A stretch of 9,349 bases of DNA from BS750m-G57 sp964392945. Its GTDB lineage: Bacteria; Planctomycetota; Phycisphaerae; SM23-33. The translations under genes and the position numbers were made by a program. How positions within the stretch are numbered: position 1 is the stretch's first letter; each line of letters starts with the position of its first letter. The notes under the pieces were generated by a model. The model was not told the DNA's origin and did not search any database. It saw only the letters and a list, made by a program, of their open reading frames with translations. The stretch is from positions 1 through 9,349 of the forward strand of contig CAYMSH010000255.1 of assembly GCA_964392945.1 (NCBI GenBank). Direction: 5' to 3'. Shown here piece by piece: positions 4,872 through 9,349 of this stretch.

Positions 4872-6515
4872 ATGAAAATTGCTTTGGCACAGTTTAATCC
4901 GATCGTTGGCGATATACGTGGGAATGTTGCGCGTATGGGCGACTTTATCGCGCGCGCTAAGGAACGCGGCGCCGATGTCGTTGTCTTTGGTGAGCTTTCG
5001 CTTGTCGGGTATCCGCCGCGCGATCTGCTGAAGAAAGATGGGTTCGTGGCCGACTCGGTTGCGGGTGTTGAGGAACTGGCGAAATCCTGCGATGGGATTA
5101 CGGCGCTTGTTGGGTTTGTGCGGCCGAATCCGGGTGAGGCGGGTCGTCCGCTGCAGAACGCGGCGGCCGTGCTGGCCGGCGGGAAAGTCGAAAGCGTTCA
5201 TATCAAAACACTGCTGCCGACTTACGACGTGTTCGACGAGACTCGCTACTTCGAGCCGGGGGCGCGTCCGGGGTGCATCGAGATCGACGGGAGGCGGATC
5301 GGGCTGAGCATATGCGAAGATCTATGGGACGCAGGCGCCCTCGGCCGCGAACTGTACGGCCAGGACCCGATCGCCATGCTCGCCGAAGACGGCGCCGAAC
5401 TTATAATAAATATGTCCGCCAGCCCGTACGAACAGGGCAAGGCGAAGACACGGGAAGAACTCTTCACTCGCCAGGCCGCGCGGAGCGGGCTGCCGATACT
5501 GTACGTTAACCAGGTCGGCGGCAATGACGAACTTGTGTTCGACGGGACGAGCTGCGCCATTTCGCCGGCCGGCGAGATCATCGCTCGAGCCAAGGGATTC
5601 GCCGAGGACATGCTGCTTGTCGATCCGGCCGGCGGGGACCAGCGGATCGAAGAACTCGACGGCGAGATGCCGAGACTGTCATCGGCCCTGAAACTCGGGC
5701 TGAGAGATTACGTAACCAAATGCGGTTTCAGCAGCGTAGTGATCGGCTCTTCGGGCGGGATCGATTCGGCGGTAGTGGCCGCCCTGGCCGCCGACGCCAT
5801 CGGCCCGGAAAACGTCTATTCGCTGGCGATGCCAAGTCGCTACAGCAGCGACCACAGCCTTAGCGACGCCGCACTGCTGGCGAAAAACTTAAAAATCCAT
5901 TATCAAGTTGTTCCGATCGAGGATATGCACGCCGCGGCGGAGAAGGCGTTTGACGGGCTCCTGGACGGCGGAAATCTGGACATCGCCGGTGAGAATATCC
6001 AGGCCCGAATCCGCGGTTCACTGGTCATGGCGGTCTCGAATGCGTTCGGTCATCTCCCGCTGGCCACGGGCAACAAATCGGAGCTATCTACAGGCTACTG
6101 CACGCTTTACGGAGACATGTGCGGCGGGCTCGCGCCTATAGGAGACGTGCTGAAGACCCTGGTGTACGATCTGGCCGAACAGTTGAACGCCGAGGCCGGT
6201 TTCGATCGCGTACCGCGCGACATAATCACCAAGGCGCCCAGCGCCGAATTGAAGCCCGATCAGTTCGACGACGATAAACTACCGCCCTACCCCCTTCTCG
6301 ACGAGGTCATTTCACGGTATATTGAAGGGGACCAAACCGCCGGCCAGATTATCGACGCCGGATTCGACGCCGAGATAGTCAACCGTGCTGTGCGAATGGT
6401 CGATGCTAACGAATACAAGCGTCAGCAGGCCGCCCCGGTTATAAAAGTTACGACCCGAGCGTTCGGGGCCGGCAGGAGAATGCCGATAGCCCAGCGGTAC
6501 GTTCAGGACAAGTAA
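4872..6515 (+). CDS. nadE: Glutamine-dependent NAD+ synthetase
   Basis: This 547-aa cytoplasmic enzyme makes NAD+ from nicotinic acid adenine dinucleotide, ATP and glutamine, the last step of NAD biosynthesis. The N-terminal nitrilase-type amidase domain (about 1-260) shows the Glu-Lys-Cys triad: E41 in GELSLVGYPPRDLL, K112 in IKTLLPTYDVF and C148 in LSICEDLW. The C-terminal synthetase domain (about 275-547) has the ATP-binding P-loop SGGIDS (294-299), ATGNKSELSTGY (398-409) and KAPSAELKPDQ (454-464). The length is normal for the two-domain form, which takes ammonia from glutamine. ATG 4872 is preferred because the protein starts MKIALAQFNPIVGD as family members do and an in-frame TGA lies just upstream. 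No clear Shine-Dalgarno is present. The next gene begins 11 bp after its stop. Confidence 0.97.
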   Translation: MKIALAQFNPIVGDIRGNVARMGDFIARAKERGADVVVFGELSLVGYPPRDLLKKDGFVADSVAGVEELAKSCDGITALVGFVRPNPGEAGRPLQNAAAVLAGGKVESVHIKTLLPTYDVFDETRYFEPGARPGCIEIDGRRIGLSICEDLWDAGALGRELYGQDPIAMLAEDGAELIINMSASPYEQGKAKTREELFTRQAARSGLPILYVNQVGGNDELVFDGTSCAISPAGEIIARAKGFAEDMLLVDPAGGDQRIEELDGEMPRLSSALKLGLRDYVTKCGFSSVVIGSSGGIDSAVVAALAADAIGPENVYSLAMPSRYSSDHSLSDAALLAKNLKIHYQVVPIEDMHAAAEKAFDGLLDGGNLDIAGENIQARIRGSLVMAVSNAFGHLPLATGNKSELSTGYCTLYGDMCGGLAPIGDVLKTLVYDLAEQLNAEAGFDRVPRDIITKAPSAELKPDQFDDDKLPPYPLLDEVISRYIEGDQTAGQIIDAGFDAEIVNRAVRMVDANEYKRQQAAPVIKVTTRAFGAGRRMPIAQRYVQDK

Positions 6516-6518
6516 GGA
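6514..6518 (+). promoter_or_regulatory. Shine-Dalgarno supporting the TTG start at 6527
   Basis: AAGGA overlaps the nadE stop codon and ends 8 nt before TTG at 6527. This spacing, with CxxC motifs beginning five residues later, supports TTG as the start. The only nearby in-frame ATG (6557) would remove the first zinc knuckle. Confidence 0.65.
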
Positions 6519-6526
6519 ATAGTGAT

Positions 6527-8347
6527 TTGAAGATTCTGTGCGGACAATGTGGTCAGATGAGCCTGACCGACGACAAGGATGTCGCAAAGACCGTTAACTG
6601 CACGCACTGCGGACACGAGATCGGCGCCAACGGATCGCCCGATACGATCCGCCCGGTCTTCGACGCCGAGTCCGAAGACAAGGCGTACGCCGTGCTCATG
6701 CGCGCTGCTCTGGGTCGCAAGATACACGTCAACTGCGGTTCGTGCGGGAGGGGTCTGAAAGTCAGCCTGCGAATGGCCGGCAAGAAGACCACGTGCCCGG
6801 CTTGCGGGCAGCGCGTCAGGCTGCCGCTGGCCGGACAGGAAGCCGAAAGGCGAATAGAAGAGTACATCGCCAAACGAAGCCCCGCGGCGCCGTCAAAATC
6901 CAAGGACAAGTCCAGGAAATCCGAACCAGTCGAATCCATAATGCACTTCGACGAATCCGAACTGGCCGAACTGGCTACATTCGTGGAGACCGACGGCTCC
7001 GATGACGCCACGCTGGAGATCCCGGAAGACGACGATCTCATGCACCGCTCGGCCGATGCGATTGAAGGACGCGAAATACTTGCGTTGAATGCGGCGATAT
7101 CCGCCGTGGCTCCGCAGAAGAGCGCGTCGGGAGACAAAGAACTTCCCGCACTCCAGAAGGCCGTCAAGGAGCGTCCGGTCCAGGAAGCCACGGGAATGTC
7201 CGGCCAGACCAAGGCGATTATTATCACAGCGGCCGCTGCGCTGGTGATCGGCATTGGCCTCTGGGCGGTGATAAGCTTCATGGGCGGCGGGGCCGCCGAC
7301 CCCGACGCCGGCGGATCGCCAATAGGCTTCGACCCCGGCGACAACACTCCCAAACCGCCTGAGAACCCCAACACCGGCACAAACACCAACACAAACACCA
7401 ACACCAACATCAAACCGCCGCCGGTCAAACCAATACCTCCCAAACCCATAAAGATCATCGCCGCCTGCCGGGCGGTGAGCAGTTCGACGGACTCCTTCGC
7501 CGGCAACGGATTCTTTCCGGCGTCACCGGGAAACGCCTACTGCCGCATCAGCGTGCAGGTAAAGGCCGGAGACGACAAACTGGAGCTCTACAATTTTGGA
7601 AAGTCCGCCGTCCTGAGAATCGGCCTGGACAGCTACCCTTCTCTCGGCGAACCGGTCAAGTCCATCCTCCCGACCCTTCCGCGGAAGAGACGCCTGAACA
7701 TAGCGCCCCACGAGTCGCAGATTCTGACCATGCTCTTCCAGTTACCCCAGAAAGCACTGGCGACATCCGGGGCCAAAGGAGTGCTAACTCTTGGGACAAT
7801 GGCTTCGACAGCCGTCACCCTGGGCAGTTCGGCACACGTTATACCGGCTAAGGCAGTGGCCTCCTCAAAGCCCTACATGGAAGTGGCTCCGCGAAACACC
7901 AAACCGCTGCTTAGCGATCCGGTGATGGCCGCGATCCAGAACACGATGCCGCAGACATTATCGATCGCACCGGGCGCAAGCGACAACTCGGTCAAACTGA
8001 AACTGGGCTCGGGCCAGGTCACAGGAGCCGCCAGACGAGACGCACGCGGGCTGTACGTAACGAAACTGACCCACAACGGAAGTACGCTGGACTGCCTGTT
8101 GCGATTCGCTCACGGCGGAAGACAGGCGATACTCTACCTCAGCGAAGAACCGTTCCACCAGTTAACCTTCGCCCTTCCCGGCTCGTCGGCCGACGCTCCG
8201 ATAGTTCCCCAGAAGTCCGGAACGATCAGGATCCGCAAGCCTTCCAGCGGCGTCAAGACCCCGAAGCCTAAGCCCAGGCCGAAGCCCAGACCCAAGCCCC
8301 GCCCCTCTAACGGAAACGGTCGACGCCCCGGATTCTTCGGCGTCTGA
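6527..8347 (+). CDS. Membrane-anchored double zinc-ribbon protein of unknown function, 606 aa
   Basis: It starts at TTG, 11 bp after nadE, with AAGGA in place. Two zinc ribbons open the protein: C5/C8 with C25/C28, and C70/C73 with C90/C93. The second has the GRGLKVSLRMAGKKTTCPACG layout common in planctomycete proteins. An acidic, low-complexity cytoplasmic segment follows (about 120-225). One membrane helix (about 230-251, AIIITAAAALVIGIGLWAVI) leads into a Pro/Gly linker with a (TN)5 repeat (285-294). The C-terminal part (about 307-570), probably periplasmic, is beta-rich by eye and unrecognised. It ends in a KPRP repeat tail (579-593) and GRRPGFFGV. The topology, with metal sites inside and a sensory-like domain outside, would suit a structural or signalling role, but this is inference. 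It is likely translated with nadE, without an obvious link to NAD synthesis. Confidence 0.88.
   Translation: MKILCGQCGQMSLTDDKDVAKTVNCTHCGHEIGANGSPDTIRPVFDAESEDKAYAVLMRAALGRKIHVNCGSCGRGLKVSLRMAGKKTTCPACGQRVRLPLAGQEAERRIEEYIAKRSPAAPSKSKDKSRKSEPVESIMHFDESELAELATFVETDGSDDATLEIPEDDDLMHRSADAIEGREILALNAAISAVAPQKSASGDKELPALQKAVKERPVQEATGMSGQTKAIIITAAAALVIGIGLWAVISFMGGGAADPDAGGSPIGFDPGDNTPKPPENPNTGTNTNTNTNTNIKPPPVKPIPPKPIKIIAACRAVSSSTDSFAGNGFFPASPGNAYCRISVQVKAGDDKLELYNFGKSAVLRIGLDSYPSLGEPVKSILPTLPRKRRLNIAPHESQILTMLFQLPQKALATSGAKGVLTLGTMASTAVTLGSSAHVIPAKAVASSKPYMEVAPRNTKPLLSDPVMAAIQNTMPQTLSIAPGASDNSVKLKLGSGQVTGAARRDARGLYVTKLTHNGSTLDCLLRFAHGGRQAILYLSEEPFHQLTFALPGSSADAPIVPQKSGTIRIRKPSSGVKTPKPKPRPKPRPKPRPSNGNGRRPGFFGV
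7379..7408 (+). repeat. In-frame Thr-Asn dipeptide repeat (ACA/ACC AAC)
   Basis: Five consecutive Thr-Asn pairs (residues 285-294) are written with ACA/ACC and AAC codons, flanked by proline-rich stretches. This is a flexible linker just outside the membrane helix. Such six-base repeats may change length by replication slippage without breaking the frame. Confidence 0.7.
8261..8305 (+). repeat. In-frame Pro-Lys/Pro-Arg repeat tail
   Basis: Residues 579-593 alternate proline with lysine or arginine (PKPKPRPKPRP pattern), encoded by repeating AAGCCC/AGGCCG/AGACCC units. A rigid basic tail of this sort could contact peptidoglycan, nucleic acid or lipid head groups; which one is not shown by the sequence. 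Confidence 0.65.
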
Positions 8348-8352
8348 CCCCA

Positions 8353-8370
8353 ATCCCGTCGCGGCGGGAT
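8353..8370 (+). other. Hairpin in the gap before the DUF1638 gene
   Basis: ATCCCG (8353-8358) and CGGGAT (8365-8370) form a 6-bp stem with loop TCGCGG. No T-run follows, so read-through into the next gene is expected. It may modulate the transcript or be incidental. Confidence 0.3.
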
Positions 8371-8393
8371 CCGACCTGACGGAAACTTCTCAT

Positions 8394-9179
8394 ATGGCTC
8401 CTGAACCACGCAAACGCCTGAAGTTCATCGGATGCGAGATAATCCATCGCGAGGCCTGCGCCCTGGCCGCAAGATCGCCCCACCACATCGACATGGAGTT
8501 TCTCCGCAAGGGCCTGCACGATCTGGAAACCGGCGACATGAACGCCAGGATCCAGCACGCCATAGACGCCGTGAGTCCCGAAGACAAATACGACGCGATC
8601 CTGCTGGGATACGCCAGGTGCAACGACGGCGTAGTCGGCCTGACGGCCGGAGATATACCGCTGGTGATCCCGCGCGCTCACGACTGCATCACGATGTTCT
8701 TCGGATCGCGCGGAGCCTACCGGCGGTACTTCGACGAGAATCCAGGCACGTACTACCTGACGAGCGGATGGATCGAGCGCGGCGATTACGATTCGTCGGG
8801 CAAGTCGCTCCAGCAGCAACAGGCCCCGCTCGGCCAGGCCGGCGTACTGGAAAAACTCGGGCTCGGCGACTCCTACGAAGAGATGGTCGAGAAATACGGC
8901 AAGGACAACGCCGACTACATCGTGGAATCAATGGGCAACTGGCGGGACGCGTATTCCAAAGTGCTCTTCCTGAAAATGGGCGTCTGCGACGAGGCGGAGT
9001 TTATCCGGATCGCCGGCGACAGAGCCCGGGAGAATAACTGGGAACTGGAAGTTCGAGACGGAGACATGAGCCTGCTGGAGAAGCTGTTTTATGGTCAGTG
9101 GGACGATGACTTCCTGATCGTCGAGCCGGGGCGCCGGATCGCAGCTCGCAACGACGACGACATACTCGCGGCCGAATAG
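8394..9179 (+). CDS. DUF1638 domain-containing protein
   Basis: A 261-aa soluble protein that I recognise as DUF1638 from its motifs: GCEIIHREAC (13-22), LLGYARCNDGVVGL (70-83), IPRAHDCITMFFGSR (92-106) and GTYYLTSGWIERG (118-130). Cysteines at 14, 76 and 98 sit in or next to these motifs and could form a metal or cofactor site; this is inference. The function is unknown. From memory, relatives occur near corrinoid-dependent methyltransferase genes in methanogens and anaerobes, but no such gene is in this window. ATG 8394 lies 46 bp after the preceding stop, with a weak GGAA 8 nt upstream, so it probably belongs to the nadE operon. The C-terminus (about 232-261) ends in an acidic DDDILAAE tail. 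Only 14 bp separate its stop from the convergent gene to the right. Confidence 0.88.
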   Translation: MAPEPRKRLKFIGCEIIHREACALAARSPHHIDMEFLRKGLHDLETGDMNARIQHAIDAVSPEDKYDAILLGYARCNDGVVGLTAGDIPLVIPRAHDCITMFFGSRGAYRRYFDENPGTYYLTSGWIERGDYDSSGKSLQQQQAPLGQAGVLEKLGLGDSYEEMVEKYGKDNADYIVESMGNWRDAYSKVLFLKMGVCDEAEFIRIAGDRARENNWELEVRDGDMSLLEKLFYGQWDDDFLIVEPGRRIAARNDDDILAAE

Positions 9180-9193
9180 CGATATGGGCCGGG

Positions 9194-9349
9194 CTACTCT
9201 TCATTGATAAGCTCGATAGCTTCCCGAGCGGCGGGACCTACCGGCCCGCCGCGTCCAGCCACACTGGTCAGAGCGCCAATCCCCTCTTTAGCCTTCGGGC
9301 CAATAATGCCCAGGGCGCCAGCCGCCTGATAGGCGACTACGGAGTTTTT
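9194..9349 (-). CDS. HEAT-repeat protein, C-terminal fragment (start beyond window)
   Basis: The frame is open from the right edge to TAG at 9196-9194, giving 51 residues. AYQAAGALGIIGPKAKEGI followed by the helix PAAREAIELINEE has the paired-helix layout of HEAT/armadillo-like repeats, with the usual A..AL..IGP pattern. Such repeats serve as protein-binding scaffolds and are abundant in planctomycetes. The gene is convergent with the DUF1638 gene, and the rest of it lies to the right of this window, so no function can be given. Confidence 0.7.
   Translation of the reverse strand, partial: KNSVVAYQAAGALGIIGPKAKEGIGALTSVAGRGGPVGPAAREAIELINEE

Noticed and set aside
4713..5201. Minus-strand open frame of 162 codons across the nadE start
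   Set aside because: It covers the repeat region and is antisense to the conserved NadE N-terminus. No domain is recognisable.
6553..7506. Long minus-strand open frame (317 codons) opposite the zinc-ribbon gene
   Set aside because: It lies entirely antisense to a gene with clear CxxC domains and a membrane helix. The translation is Ser/Ala/Gly low complexity with no family resemblance, a typical shadow in high-GC DNA.
8353..8370. Intrinsic terminator between the zinc-ribbon and DUF1638 genes
   Set aside because: The stem is only 6 bp and no T-run follows, so termination is not supported.
1..9349. CRISPR array, tRNA or rRNA
   Set aside because: No regularly spaced identical repeats, cloverleaf-like sequence or conserved rRNA segment was seen on either strand.

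Overview
The window looks like a chromosomal segment of a planctomycete, probably of the Phycisphaerae/Sedimentisphaerales type. This is inferred from the high-GC host genes, a secreted PQQ-type beta-propeller with an embedded methyltransferase-like domain, a membrane-anchored double zinc-ribbon protein with low-complexity linkers, and a DUF1638 protein. No rRNA or tRNA is present to settle the taxonomy.

Left part (1-2302, minus strand): the N-terminal 767 codons of a large exported PQQ-like beta-propeller protein whose C-terminus lies beyond the left edge. Upstream of it lies the wreck of a REP-associated tyrosine transposase (RAYT, 2416-2727, minus), with a REP-like hairpin at its 3' end and a tandem 14-bp motif at its broken 5' end.

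Middle part (about 2800-4398, minus strand): a small integron gene-cassette array with no integrase in view (a CALIN). Three short genes read leftwards: 131 aa, 84 aa zinc ribbon, and 222 aa. Each is followed by a 56-60 bp attC-like site. For every cassette the seven-base box at its start is the exact reverse complement of the R'' box after its gene: GTTAGAC/GTCTAAC, GTTAAAC/GTTTAAC and GTTATGC/GCATAAC. That is what integrase-mediated insertion of circular cassettes leaves behind. The cassettes look richer in A+T than the host genes. The distal end runs into a 20-codon stub that may be a fourth cassette cut off by the RAYT element. The proximal end abuts a motif that recurs 191 bp away. I regard this array as the most interesting part of the window.

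Intergenic part (4399-4871): about 470 bp with no convincing gene. It holds the duplicated motif, a 7-bp-stem hairpin and a CTCTGTG-rich repeat.

Right part (4872-9179, plus strand): nadE (glutamine-dependent NAD+ synthetase), then 11 bp later a TTG-started 606-aa zinc-ribbon/membrane protein, then a 261-aa DUF1638 protein. The tight spacing suggests one operon, though only NadE has a clear biochemical role. A convergent partial HEAT-repeat gene (9194-9349, minus) closes the window.
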